Source: Planctomycetaceae bacterium (GTDB taxonomy: Bacteria; Planctomycetota; Planctomycetia; Planctomycetales; Planctomycetaceae). Taken from it: DNA of 64,000 nucleotides. This document shows positions 7,473 to 16,966 of this stretch, in pieces; position 1 is the first letter of the stretch; the number at the start of each line of letters is the position of its first letter. The stretch is from the NCBI GenBank assembly GCA_041398785.1, contig JAWKUA010000015.1:1-64000 (forward strand), read 5' to 3'. Below the pieces are notes generated by a model. That model did no database searches and was not told where the DNA came from. It saw only the letters and a program-made list of their open reading frames with translations. The translations under genes were made by a program, and so were the position numbers.

Positions 7473-9956
7473 ATGGATTACGCAGTCACCTACGACGTAT
7501 CCAGCTTCTTGGAAGCGTCGATTGAGAAAGTATTGCACACGCTATTTGAAGCATTTGTGCTCGTGTCTCTGGTGGTGTTTCTGTTTCTAGGCGATATCCG
7601 CAGTACATTGATTCCGACACTGGCTGTACCGGTCTCGCTGATTGGAACATTCTTCTTCATGCTAATGTTCGGAATGTCCGTCAACTTGATCACACTGTTC
7701 GCCCTGGTACTGGCCATCGGTGTTGTGGTCGACGACGCAATCGTGGTGGTCGAGGCCGTGCACGAAAAGATGCACACGAAGCATCTCGGGCCGTATCAGG
7801 CGACTCAGCAAGTGATGCACGAAATCAGCGGCGCAATCATTGCCATTACACTGGTGATGACGGCCGTGTTTATCCCGGTCACATTCATGACGGGCCCGGT
7901 CGGCGTGTTCTACCGACAGTTTGCGCTGACAATGGCCATGTCCATTGTGATCTCCGGCGTGGTTGCTCTGACACTTACGCCGGTTCTGTGCGCGATGATT
8001 CTCAGATCGCACAGAACCCAATCCACGCAACGGGGCCTTGTGGGCGTACTGAACCGAAGTCTGGCGAGAGTTGCCGGCGGCTATGCCTTCATCGTTCGCG
8101 AATTGTTGTGCGCGTTGCTGGGCGTCGGAGTCGGTGCCGGCGTCTGGGCACTCCTGCAAAATGAATCCGTCCACTCGCTGTTGTCCGAGCAGTTTGAGCT
8201 GACAGCACCCCGACTGTGGATCATTGTCGGCCTGGTGGGAGTGATGGCCACCATGACCTTCCGTGCAAGGTTTTCGGGAGGTGAAGGAGTCACCAAGATA
8301 CGCGGTCCTCTGGGAATGTTTTTGCACGCGTTTGACCAGGGCGTTGAAAAGGTCACAGCCGGCTACGCAGCAATCCTTGGAAAAATCGTGACTAGGCGGC
8401 TGTTTACTTTGCTCGTCATCGGCAGCTTCGGCTATGGAATCATGGCGGTGTCGAGAGTTCTTCCGACAGGCTTTATTCCATTGGAGGACCAGGGCATGAT
8501 TTACGGCATCGTGCAGACGCCGCCCGGATCAACACTGGAATACACGAACTCAAAGTGTCATGAACTGCAGGCTATCTGCAAGGAGATGGACGAAATCACG
8601 TCCGTGTCTTCCATCGCCGGCTATGAGGTACTGACGGAAGGCCGTGGATCCAATGCAGGGACGTGTATCATTAATCTGAAGTCCTGGGCGGATCGGAATC
8701 TCACGTCCAAGCAGATCATTGAAGAACTTGAAGAGAAGGGCAGGGAAATCGCCAATGTGAAGCTGGAGTTTTTCGAACCGCCGGCTGTGCCGGGTTTCGG
8801 AGCGGCTGGCGGATTCGCCGTGAACCTGCTCGACAAGACGAACAGTGGCGATTATCTTGCTCTTGGTGAGGAGACGGACAGGTTCATGGAGGCACTGGGA
8901 AAACGCAGGGAGCTGAAGGGACTGTTTACCTTTTTTGCGGCTAACTACCCGCAGTACGAGATCGTCATCGACAATAACGTCGCCATGCAGAAGGGAGTAT
9001 CCATCCGTGATGCGATGGACAATCTGTCGATTGTGATCGGAAGCACGTGGGAGCAGGGGTTTGTGAGGTTTGGACAGTTCTACAAGGTTTATGTTCAGGC
9101 CGCGCCGCAGTTTCGGCGGTTTCCCGAAGACCTGGCGAACATGTTCGTAAAGAACGACAGAGGGGAGATGGTACCGTATTCGGCGTTCATGAAGCTCGAA
9201 AAGAAGCAGGGGCTCAACGAAATCACGCGATACAATCTGTATCCAACCGCCCCGATTCAGGGGGCACCTGCGAAAGGCTACAGCAGCGGTGAGGCCATTG
9301 CGGCCATTAAGCAGGTAGCTGCGGAAACGCTTCCGAACGGCTTTGATATCGACTGGCAGGGGCTGGCCTACGACGAATCCAGAGCGGGAGATACGGCAGT
9401 CTATATTTTTTTGATCGTTGTCATCTTCGTGTACATGGTTCTTGTGGCCCAGTATGAGAGCTTCCTGCTGCCACTGGCCGTCATTATCTCACTGCCGGTT
9501 GGAATCTTTGGAGCCTTTGCGCTACTGAAGGCGATGGGCCTGTCAAACGATGTTTATTGTCAGATCGGCATGGTCATGCTGGTTGGACTTCTCGGCAAGA
9601 ATGCGATTCTGATCATTGAATTCGCCGTTCAGCGGCGGCAGGAGGGCCTGTCGCTTAAGGATGCCGCGATCGAGGGCGGGCGACTGCGATTCCGGCCGAT
9701 TCTGATGACGTCCTTCGCATTCATCGTGGGGATGGTCCCGCTTGTCCGGGCCACGGGTGCCGGCGCTATCGGGAATCGAACGATCGGAACCACGGCTGCT
9801 GGCGGGATGCTTCTGGGTACCGTAGTCGGTGTTCTCGTGATTCCCGGCCTTTATTACATCTTTGGAACGATGGCCGATGGGAAGCACCTCATTCGAGACG
9901 AACACGATGAACCGCTGAGTGAGATGTTTAAACGCGAATCTGAAAGTCAAGATTGA
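7473..9956 (+). CDS. RND efflux permease, C-terminal portion
   Basis: This piece is in the same frame as the fragment starting at 6510. Joined, the pump would be about 1,148 residues, longer than AcrB (1,049). The upstream join needs one base added at the four-T run at 7460-7463, where the sequence moves from KVEEIRR to FPPGMDYAVTYD. The paired aspartates of transmembrane helix 4 used in proton relay are present (AIGVVVDDAIVVVE), as are the C-terminal helices (LVGLLGKNAILIIEFA). An extra segment of about 100 residues with two hydrophobic stretches (nt about 8085-8290) lies between the sixth and seventh AcrB-like helices. It probably exports toxic compounds with its neighbours. The substrate is unknown. 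Confidence 0.9.
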   Translation: MDYAVTYDVSSFLEASIEKVLHTLFEAFVLVSLVVFLFLGDIRSTLIPTLAVPVSLIGTFFFMLMFGMSVNLITLFALVLAIGVVVDDAIVVVEAVHEKMHTKHLGPYQATQQVMHEISGAIIAITLVMTAVFIPVTFMTGPVGVFYRQFALTMAMSIVISGVVALTLTPVLCAMILRSHRTQSTQRGLVGVLNRSLARVAGGYAFIVRELLCALLGVGVGAGVWALLQNESVHSLLSEQFELTAPRLWIIVGLVGVMATMTFRARFSGGEGVTKIRGPLGMFLHAFDQGVEKVTAGYAAILGKIVTRRLFTLLVIGSFGYGIMAVSRVLPTGFIPLEDQGMIYGIVQTPPGSTLEYTNSKCHELQAICKEMDEITSVSSIAGYEVLTEGRGSNAGTCIINLKSWADRNLTSKQIIEELEEKGREIANVKLEFFEPPAVPGFGAAGGFAVNLLDKTNSGDYLALGEETDRFMEALGKRRELKGLFTFFAANYPQYEIVIDNNVAMQKGVSIRDAMDNLSIVIGSTWEQGFVRFGQFYKVYVQAAPQFRRFPEDLANMFVKNDRGEMVPYSAFMKLEKKQGLNEITRYNLYPTAPIQGAPAKGYSSGEAIAAIKQVAAETLPNGFDIDWQGLAYDESRAGDTAVYIFLIVVIFVYMVLVAQYESFLLPLAVIISLPVGIFGAFALLKAMGLSNDVYCQIGMVMLVGLLGKNAILIIEFAVQRRQEGLSLKDAAIEGGRLRFRPILMTSFAFIVGMVPLVRATGAGAIGNRTIGTTAAGGMLLGTVVGVLVIPGLYYIFGTMADGKHLIRDEHDEPLSEMFKRESESQD

Positions 9957-10379
9957 CGCAAGACGTTTCTGGCGACTCCGACCCGCTGCCGCCATGCGCT
10001 GCCTGGTCCCGGATCGGGACCATCGCGCGGCAGTGCACCGCCATGTCTTGCAGCCGAGAAGTCGGCTTCGGCAGGTCTCACTGGTGCGATTACGCAGGAT
10101 TCGAAGAGATTTCCGGTTCAGTATTCGCACCTTTCAACCGGAGAGCAGGACCATCCGATTCCTGTCCACGGAAGCGCGGCCCGAGACGTGACGGTTTTTC
10201 CGGTGTTGGTACAACGCTCAACCGGTTCGAAGGATCCAGACAGGAAAACACTGACCGGAAGACGCACTGGAGGACGAAAGTCAATGGTTGGAGTCAGGGC
10301 CAACCAGAACTGCATATGCTGCCGCATGACGCTCGATGTCGGATGGCCGACAGTCGAAAAACTCTCAGGGACGAGAACG
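9957..10379 (+). other. intergenic between permease and outer-membrane factor
   Basis: There is no convincing gene here. An open frame runs from 10188 into the downstream gene, but its first 64 residues lack family character and precede the better start at 10380. Confidence 0.4.
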
Positions 10380-11870
10380 ATGCATCCTTTCGCACGACCT
10401 GCGAACACGCAGCAAATAAGATCTGCTGTTTTCGCGGCAGTCTTCGTTTGCCAGTTTCTGGTGACTCCGGGATGCCGAATCCCCGGTTTGCGCGGTCCGG
10501 ACCCGGGAAAGCAGGTGCCGGAATCCTTCAAGGTGCCGGCGGATGAGGAGTTCGACTGGGAAAGTTCAGGAAGGATTGACTTCCACGAGTTCTTCAATGA
10601 TCCGATTCTGACGGGCCTGATCGACCAGGCACTGGTCGACAATCAGGAACTCCGGATTCTGGCTCAGGATATTCAAATCGCCGGCAATGAGACATTTGCG
10701 CGGAGCGGTGCCTATCTGCCGTTCTTCTTTCTCGGAGGACGTGCCGGGGCAGAGAAACCCGGTGCGTTCACGCGTTCCGGCGCCGTTGAGGAAAACCTGA
10801 CGGCACGCGGCAGGCGTTTTGGTGAGCCGCTACCTGATTTTCTCGTCGCCGCCAATATCTCATGGCAGCTTGATATCTGGGGACAACTTCACGATGCGCA
10901 GCGTGCGGCATGCTTGCGATACCTGGGAACCATTGAAGGTCGGAACTACGTTGTTACCCGCCTCGTCGCCGAGCTTGCCGACAATTACTATGAGTTGATG
11001 GCGCTGGACAAGCGACTTGAAACACTGGACATCACGATCGCGCTGCAGGAAGCGAGCCTTAAACTGGCGCAAGCCAAGAAGGATGCCGGCCGCGGTACGG
11101 AACTGGCGGTTCAGCGGTTTCAGGCGGAAGTCTACAAGAATCAAAGCCAAAAGCTGATCATTGCGCAGGAAATCATCGAGGTCGAAAACCGGATCAACTT
11201 CCTGGCCGGTCGCTACCCGCAGACCGTCGATCGCAGAGTCGAGGACTTCGTCAATCTTGAACTTCCGGCACTGAGCGCCGGAGTTCCTTCACAGTTGTTG
11301 CAGAATCGTGCAGACATCCGGCAGGCGGAACGTGAACTGGCAGCATCCGGCCTTGAAGTTGATATTGCCCGTGCGAACTTCTATCCCTCGCTGATCATCA
11401 ACGCCGGTGTGGGTTACAACGCGTTTAATGCAAAATATCTGTTCAATACTCCGGAATCTCTGATCTACAATCTTGCCGGTGACCTGGTTGCGCCCGTAAT
11501 CAACAGACGAGCGATCGAGGCGGAATATTGCAGCGCGAATGCCGAACAGATTCAGGCCCTGTACAACTACCAGCGAACGATCCTGAACGCCTTCACGGAA
11601 GTCGTCAACCGCATGAACAAGGTTGACAACTACCGGAAGAGCCTGGCGGTCAAGCGGCAGCAGTTGCAGGCGCTGGAATCGTCAGTCGACGCTGCCACCA
11701 AGCTCTTTCAGAACGCCCGCGCGGAGTACGTCGAGGTGCTGCTGGCTCAACGTGACCTGCAGGAGGCCCGGATGGTCATCATCGAGACTAAGCAGCAACA
11801 ACTGGCAGCTACCGTGGACGCCTATCAGGCGCTCGGCGGTGGAGGTCATGTGCAGGCAGCGCAACAATAA
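10380..11870 (+). CDS. outer-membrane efflux factor (TolC/OprM-like) lipoprotein
   Basis: The start was placed at the ATG preceded by AGGGAC, giving 496 residues and a hydrophobic signal ending at Cys32 (LVTPGC), a plausible but not perfect lipobox. The rest is typical of the NodT/OprM branch: two repeats of long amphipathic helices (LDITIALQEASLKLAQAKK and later VKRQQLQALESSVDAATKLF) and beta-strand regions around FFLGGRAGAEKP and SLIINAGVGYNAF. It forms the outer-membrane and periplasmic tunnel that the adaptor connects to the RND pump. It is the last gene of the tripartite operon and is intact, unlike the permease. Confidence 0.9.
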   Translation: MHPFARPANTQQIRSAVFAAVFVCQFLVTPGCRIPGLRGPDPGKQVPESFKVPADEEFDWESSGRIDFHEFFNDPILTGLIDQALVDNQELRILAQDIQIAGNETFARSGAYLPFFFLGGRAGAEKPGAFTRSGAVEENLTARGRRFGEPLPDFLVAANISWQLDIWGQLHDAQRAACLRYLGTIEGRNYVVTRLVAELADNYYELMALDKRLETLDITIALQEASLKLAQAKKDAGRGTELAVQRFQAEVYKNQSQKLIIAQEIIEVENRINFLAGRYPQTVDRRVEDFVNLELPALSAGVPSQLLQNRADIRQAERELAASGLEVDIARANFYPSLIINAGVGYNAFNAKYLFNTPESLIYNLAGDLVAPVINRRAIEAEYCSANAEQIQALYNYQRTILNAFTEVVNRMNKVDNYRKSLAVKRQQLQALESSVDAATKLFQNARAEYVEVLLAQRDLQEARMVIIETKQQQLAATVDAYQALGGGGHVQAAQQ

Positions 11871-12356
11871 TTGCTGTTGCACGGGCCTCTGCGCCTACCG
11901 CTTGACGATCTCCTGACGTGAGTCTACGACTGCTTCGGCCGCGCAGTGCAAGGCGGTTAGATCAGCGGGCAGGGAATCCAGGAGAATTTTCTGACCGCTT
12001 CAGAGGATTTCTGCAGCGCGTGGCTGGCCAGCGGTGCAGGAAAATCGGTGATCCGCTTCGTTTCGGAACGTTGATCGCATTGGCGACCATCTGCATCAGA
12101 CAAACCTGAACCTCCCTGGCACGAGAGCCTGAGACCGCCATCCACTGGTCATGCAGGCGTCAGCAGAGAGGCAGTCTGACGCGTGCAGCCAATCTGCTGA
12201 GTCCGGGCACGGCCGACTACGGAACCGCTTATTGGTGGGACCGACGAGGCGTGTGGCTGGAGCCCGCACGACGATTAGCCTTCCGGTCATGTGCGTGGAA
12301 TGGACAATGCCCGATCACGGCGAATCGGTTTCGAGCCTGATCGCCAAACGAGATGT
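11871..12356. other. intergenic between convergent genes
   Basis: The region separates the plus-strand efflux operon from the minus-strand dihaem/catalase gene. Just past the efflux stop, GCAACA and TGTTGC form short arms (about 11862-11881), a weak hairpin with no T-run. I see no gene. Confidence 0.35.
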
Positions 12357-15188
12357 TTACCGTTCCGTTTGGGCGCCCCGCACTTCACTGGACTTGATGT
12401 ACACGGCTCTGCGGAGGCGATTGATGCCTCCCAGCGGCCGGTGTTCGACAACTCCGTGCCAGGGAGTGAAAAACAGTTTCTCACATCGTTCCCGGAGCGA
12501 TGCCGAGTCGAATTCCTGCGGCGGAATCTCGATCGTAGCGACCGCTGTAAACTCGTCGTGCCATTCCGTGGACGCGTTCTCAATGTCGGCCGCGACATCC
12601 AGTTCCGACGCATCCCTCACCTGAATTTCAAAAGCAAAGACGACCGGTTCTGACTGCAGACGCCGGGCGAGTGCGTCGCGCAGATAGTCCGGTGATGCGA
12701 CGTCCGGCGAGTCACTGCTGCGATTGACGGGACGGGCACGAAACTTCATGACTCGATGTTCTCCGAAGAGAAACGGCGCGGCACTGAAGTAGGCGGCGTC
12801 GACCGGACTTGCCGGCGGCATTTCGAATGCGCCCCTGTCGCCGTCGACCTGTGGCGATGCAATCCGGGCCGCAATTTGTGCCGTCCGTCTGGCTCGCTCT
12901 GCTTTATCCGGATCGCCGGACTCCATCAGCCGCTTTACAAACTCTGCACTTTTGTCTGTCACCGACGGGTCGAGCAGAAGTTTGGTGATGACTTCGTAGT
13001 CCTCGACATTGGCAAATGCAAACGCCGGCTGATTGACCATCACGAAATCCTGCGTCAGCGCGCCGCTTCCCGGGAGCAGCGGTTCCCCTCTCACACCGAA
13101 CAGCTTGACAGCCATGCCCCGGCTACCGTGAACCGGGCTTCCATCGCCGTCAGTTGTCGAGTCCGGACCCGGAATGACACTTGCGTTTGAGAATCGAATC
13201 AACGCTTCATAGGACGCACCCGGTTGAAAGACTCCCACGGCAAGATCCGCAGGCAATTCCGGAGACACGGTGAACGTGGCTGTGACGCAGCCATGATCCT
13301 TGGGATGGACGCCGCGGAGAATCGGTTTGTCGCGGTACATCGCCTGCATCCGGCGGGCGGTCATGTCCACAATGCCGGCGATCTGTTCTTCTTCGCCGTT
13401 TGGAATCTGCTCGAGCTGCACCTGCTCGTCGGTCACGGGACCCGGGAGCCACTTCATGAACTCGATCAGCGCGAATCGTTCGTTGTCCGTGAAATCCCGC
13501 CATTCTCCATTCTCGAACGTTTGTGTGAACCCTTCGTGGACATCATGGCCGTGGCCCTCATGCCCCGCATTGGAATTGCCGGGGATCGGAATCCCGTGTT
13601 CATCGAATACCCGGAACATTGAGCCGATTTCGGCCGGCGTCGTTTCAAATCCAACCCGGAGCGGATCAAACCTGCGCGAACCCACCCAGAACGAAGCTGA
13701 ACGTTGCTTCGCCGACAACAGGGTTTCATAGAGATTGGGGACTGAACCGTTGTGAAAATAGGGAGCCGATGCCCAGATTCCCTCCAGCGGTCGCGAGATG
13801 AAGCCCGGCGCGTTTCGGTTCGGATCGCCGGGATGCAGCGAGTCGACGTGAGTGTTTTCAATCGCGTCCCGTTTGCGTTTCACTCTTTCGACGACTTCCG
13901 CCACAAGCCGGATGCGGGGGATCTGCTCTCGCCCTCCCAGCAGCGGCCCCAGCGGCCCGGTGAATGCGAGGTCTTCGGGAGAGAGATTTTTCAGAAACTG
14001 TAGATCGGTTCCCACCATTGCAGTGCGGATCGGAATTCTTCCCAGGTGGTTGAGTGCAAAACTGCCATCTTGTTTACGCAGCGGATGGCATGACTGGCAG
14101 TTCTGACGAAACAGCTCCCTTCCGAGATTGACCTTCTCCGTATCGAGCTTGCCGAGAATATGCTCCGGCCACGGCGGCGGTCTGAGGTTCTGCAACAGTC
14201 CGTGTTCCAACCGCACAAGATTCGCCAGACGAACCGTCGAATCGAACTGGCCGGGACCCGCGGCCACGCTGAATGCGCCAAACACTCCCAGCACTTCGCC
14301 AACATTGCGGTTCTCCGCGTTTGAGGCGGAGGCGCCCCACTGGACATGGCTCATCCGGGGTGTATTCCACAGCGTCGGATAACTGACTGGCGCATTCGAC
14401 GGCCGGTGGTTTCGCGAATCATCCAGGGCCGTTTCGCACACCGCGTTCAGAATCGCACCAAAGGCGTCCAGTCTTCCGAATCCGTATGAGTGCTGTGCCT
14501 TGTTGCGCGCCACGAGTCGGTTGACTGCGTCCGCGACCTGCGCCACTTCCTCCCGCAGTTGCTCGACGTTGCCAGCGTCGCGTCCGAGTCTTTCCGAAAA
14601 CCGTGCCAGCTTCTTGTGATTGCGATGTGTTGCGTCCAGAGATTTGCCCAGATCCCGCAGAAATGACTCGAAGTCCACCTGCGCCGAACCACCCTCGATG
14701 CGGATTGTGTCCCCTGCGAATTCCATCTCATGAGTGTGGCAGGCAGCGCAAGTCAGACCAAACCAGGATCTGCGTTCCCTGGGATAAAGTTTCTCGTCAA
14801 ATGCGCTCCCGAGATACGCCTGCTTGATCTCAAATCGAGTCGCGGCTTCGATCTGAGAGACGTCGGACTCGCGCAGGCCGGCCAGCCTGTTGAATTCCGG
14901 ATCAATGCCGTCGCGGACAAAGCCGACAGGCAGCGCATCGGGATTTCGGGGTGAGGCAGAAGCCGGGAGAACTCCGTAACGGCGCATGTTCTCGTCGTCG
15001 CGGAAAAGACGCCGGTTATGGACCTGTTCCAGCGCCAGGAACCACTGGTACGGAATCAGTTGCGACCCCTGTGCGGTGAAGTAAAACTCCTCGCGGTCTT
15101 CAGGCGTCCATCCCTGGTCAAGGTCATGTGTCTGGCCGCGGGCGTTCGCCGCGACTGAAGCGATCAGCAGGATGAGAAGCGTTCGCAT
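12357..15188 (-). CDS. dihaem cytochrome (RoxA/cytochrome c peroxidase-like) fused to a catalase-like domain
   Basis: The start chosen is the ATG at 15188, which gives a signal peptide (MRTLLILLIASVAANARG). The upstream extension has no family character. The 943-residue protein has two c-type haem motifs, CAACH (147-151) and CQSCH (364-368), and the region SAPYFHNGSVPNLYETLL typical of RoxA-like dihaem oxidases/peroxidases. A His-rich linker (AGHEGHGHDVHEG, 541-553) leads to a C-terminal domain (about 612-943) related to catalase-like haem enzymes. That domain has RGVHPKDHGC (His628 in the place of the catalytic His), IRFSNAS, GSRGMAVKLFG, and the end motif PWHGVVEHRPLGGINRLRR. It is probably periplasmic and handles peroxide or an oxidised organic substrate. 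The fusion is unusual. Confidence 0.85.
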   Translation of the reverse strand: MRTLLILLIASVAANARGQTHDLDQGWTPEDREEFYFTAQGSQLIPYQWFLALEQVHNRRLFRDDENMRRYGVLPASASPRNPDALPVGFVRDGIDPEFNRLAGLRESDVSQIEAATRFEIKQAYLGSAFDEKLYPRERRSWFGLTCAACHTHEMEFAGDTIRIEGGSAQVDFESFLRDLGKSLDATHRNHKKLARFSERLGRDAGNVEQLREEVAQVADAVNRLVARNKAQHSYGFGRLDAFGAILNAVCETALDDSRNHRPSNAPVSYPTLWNTPRMSHVQWGASASNAENRNVGEVLGVFGAFSVAAGPGQFDSTVRLANLVRLEHGLLQNLRPPPWPEHILGKLDTEKVNLGRELFRQNCQSCHPLRKQDGSFALNHLGRIPIRTAMVGTDLQFLKNLSPEDLAFTGPLGPLLGGREQIPRIRLVAEVVERVKRKRDAIENTHVDSLHPGDPNRNAPGFISRPLEGIWASAPYFHNGSVPNLYETLLSAKQRSASFWVGSRRFDPLRVGFETTPAEIGSMFRVFDEHGIPIPGNSNAGHEGHGHDVHEGFTQTFENGEWRDFTDNERFALIEFMKWLPGPVTDEQVQLEQIPNGEEEQIAGIVDMTARRMQAMYRDKPILRGVHPKDHGCVTATFTVSPELPADLAVGVFQPGASYEALIRFSNASVIPGPDSTTDGDGSPVHGSRGMAVKLFGVRGEPLLPGSGALTQDFVMVNQPAFAFANVEDYEVITKLLLDPSVTDKSAEFVKRLMESGDPDKAERARRTAQIAARIASPQVDGDRGAFEMPPASPVDAAYFSAAPFLFGEHRVMKFRARPVNRSSDSPDVASPDYLRDALARRLQSEPVVFAFEIQVRDASELDVAADIENASTEWHDEFTAVATIEIPPQEFDSASLRERCEKLFFTPWHGVVEHRPLGGINRLRRAVYIKSSEVRGAQTER

Positions 15189-15711
15189 GTCAGATGCGCC
15201 TTTCCGCTGAAGCCGAAACGACCGGAGTTGCATCATCTGACAATCGGATCGACATTGAGTCGAGGATACCGCCGCTGATTTGGAACAAAGTGAATTCCAC
15301 GAAGCGGTTCTGGTCAACTCCTCTCTGCAGATGGCAGCGGGACCCAACCGCAGTCGTCGAGTTGCATCCCTCGGCAGACGCGTTCCGGTGCGGTGACTCA
15401 GCGGAGCGTGGAACAGGCACCGGCAGCGACCATCGTGCAGTTGCGGCAGAGCGGCTGCAGTATTTCGATGATGATCACACCGCCGAATCACAGAATGGCG
15501 GCTTCGGCACAGCCCCGGCCCGGGTTGAACGGATCGACGTGAACACGACCCCGCAGAGGACGAATCTGCGCCTGTCAACGACTGTTGTTAAGCGCACGAC
15601 ACTTACCGGTTGTACGCCCAGACTGACTAAACGCGCGGCAGCCATGTGCCGGCCGATACACCGCCACTCACTTCCGCGGAGTGTCGAATCGCACGCGATG
15701 TCAGGGTGCGC
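15189..15711. other. intergenic, no convincing gene
   Basis: The region lies upstream of the dihaem/catalase gene and presumably holds its promoter. A 179-codon open frame on the plus strand (15194-15733) lacks domain character and runs into the PepSY gene on the opposite strand. Confidence 0.4.
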
Positions 15712-16650
15712 TCAGAGCCGCGTCGTCGCGTAGAAGTCGACCATCCCAAAGAACAGCAGTGCGGAACACAGGACACTGAGTCCGACAACCAGGCTCCCGA
15801 TGATGCGAGTTCGCCTGATCTGCCACCACATGAATATGCCTGTGAGCGCCCATGTCACCATTGCAAACGCCATCGTATCAAGCAGCAGCGACCAGACCAT
15901 TCTGGCATTCCAGTGCGGTGGCTGGCCGTGCGAGGTGTGAAGTCGCATGAAGAACTGGCGTGCCGAAAATCCCGGATCACCCGGCCTGTAAGGCGTTACG
16001 TCCACGTGACCATCCCGCAGCACATACGTGACGAGCGCCGGTGAACCGTCGACCTGCGCCAGAAAGTTCAGCTTGCACCATCCGCGGGGACGCGGCGCTG
16101 AAGCCGATTCAATACCTGCGCTTGTCATGATTGCCGGGACAGCCTGTTGCGCAGTGGAATAAGGATTCTCGGGCAACTCGATGTTTTTCACACCGGGAAG
16201 CAGGGCCTCCATCGAAGCAGCGTCAGGAATCTCGACGACTCTTGCCGAACGGACCACGGGGTCGATATGCACGGCATGCTTTCGGTTGTCGGCGGTGACC
16301 TCCAGAATAACGTCGTTGTTGAACGCCGCTCTGTGGTTGCTGTCAAGCGCGATCGTGTGCCCGGGTGCCGCTTCCTTCATCGCGGCAACGACGCATTCAG
16401 CGAGGTCGGACGGCGCTGGAAAGACGGCGAGGCTGCTGTCGGCCAGTTGTTCGGCGGGAACATCAACGAAACTCGACTCCGGAAACAACCAGAGATGGTT
16501 GAACATCGCGCCGGTAATCCCGTACAGCAGGACCCACGGCAACAGAAACAGTCCGGCGTACAGATGAACGCGACGAATGAAGATGTTGAGACGCCCTGCA
16601 ACTCGCCGTCCTGACTTCGACGCTGAGGGCGCGGAGGAATCACCGGACAC
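15712..16650 (-). CDS. PepSY-associated transmembrane protein
   Basis: The 312-residue protein starts at GTG and has a first membrane helix at about 28-50 with the signature RRVHLYAGLFLLPWVLLYGITGAMFNH (written here in part: RRVHLYAGLF then GITGAMFNH). A periplasmic PepSY-like domain follows, then two C-terminal helices (LLLDTMAFAMVTWALTGIF and a second near 285-305). PepSY-TM proteins are often linked to iron, copper or flavin-dependent reductases. The arrangement HTSHGQPPHWNARMVWSLLLD in the late part provides conserved histidines. It lies upstream of the dihaem-catalase gene on the same strand with a 523-bp gap, so coexpression is possible but not shown. Confidence 0.8.
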   Translation of the reverse strand: MSGDSSAPSASKSGRRVAGRLNIFIRRVHLYAGLFLLPWVLLYGITGAMFNHLWLFPESSFVDVPAEQLADSSLAVFPAPSDLAECVVAAMKEAAPGHTIALDSNHRAAFNNDVILEVTADNRKHAVHIDPVVRSARVVEIPDAASMEALLPGVKNIELPENPYSTAQQAVPAIMTSAGIESASAPRPRGWCKLNFLAQVDGSPALVTYVLRDGHVDVTPYRPGDPGFSARQFFMRLHTSHGQPPHWNARMVWSLLLDTMAFAMVTWALTGIFMWWQIRRTRIIGSLVVGLSVLCSALLFFGMVDFYATTRL

Positions 16651-16966
16651 GGAAGTGGCTTTCGCTGAAGCGGATTGATGCTGGCAGTGCGGGCTGGTGC
16701 ACCGGCATTACATCACCACAGGCTGATCCACGCAATCTGCAAATGAATCCGCAGGTCGGCCGGAATCCCTGCGGCTTCGAGATTCTGCAACCTCTCACCG
16801 AACTCCACAACACAGGCGATGTTGCCGACTCTGCAGCCCGCTGCTTGCAAACCCGCCAAACCGACCCGAAACTGGGCAGGGAGTTGCAGAATGCCTCACG
16901 CGTCCGGACGTGGTAAATGTCGCGTCCGTGAGTCAAACTCCGTCGGTCACCAGCGGGAATTGGAAA
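16651..16966. other. divergent promoter region
   Basis: About 316 bp separate the divergent PepSY and alpha-toroid genes. Both promoters must lie here. I cannot point to a clear -35/-10 pair. Confidence 0.4.
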
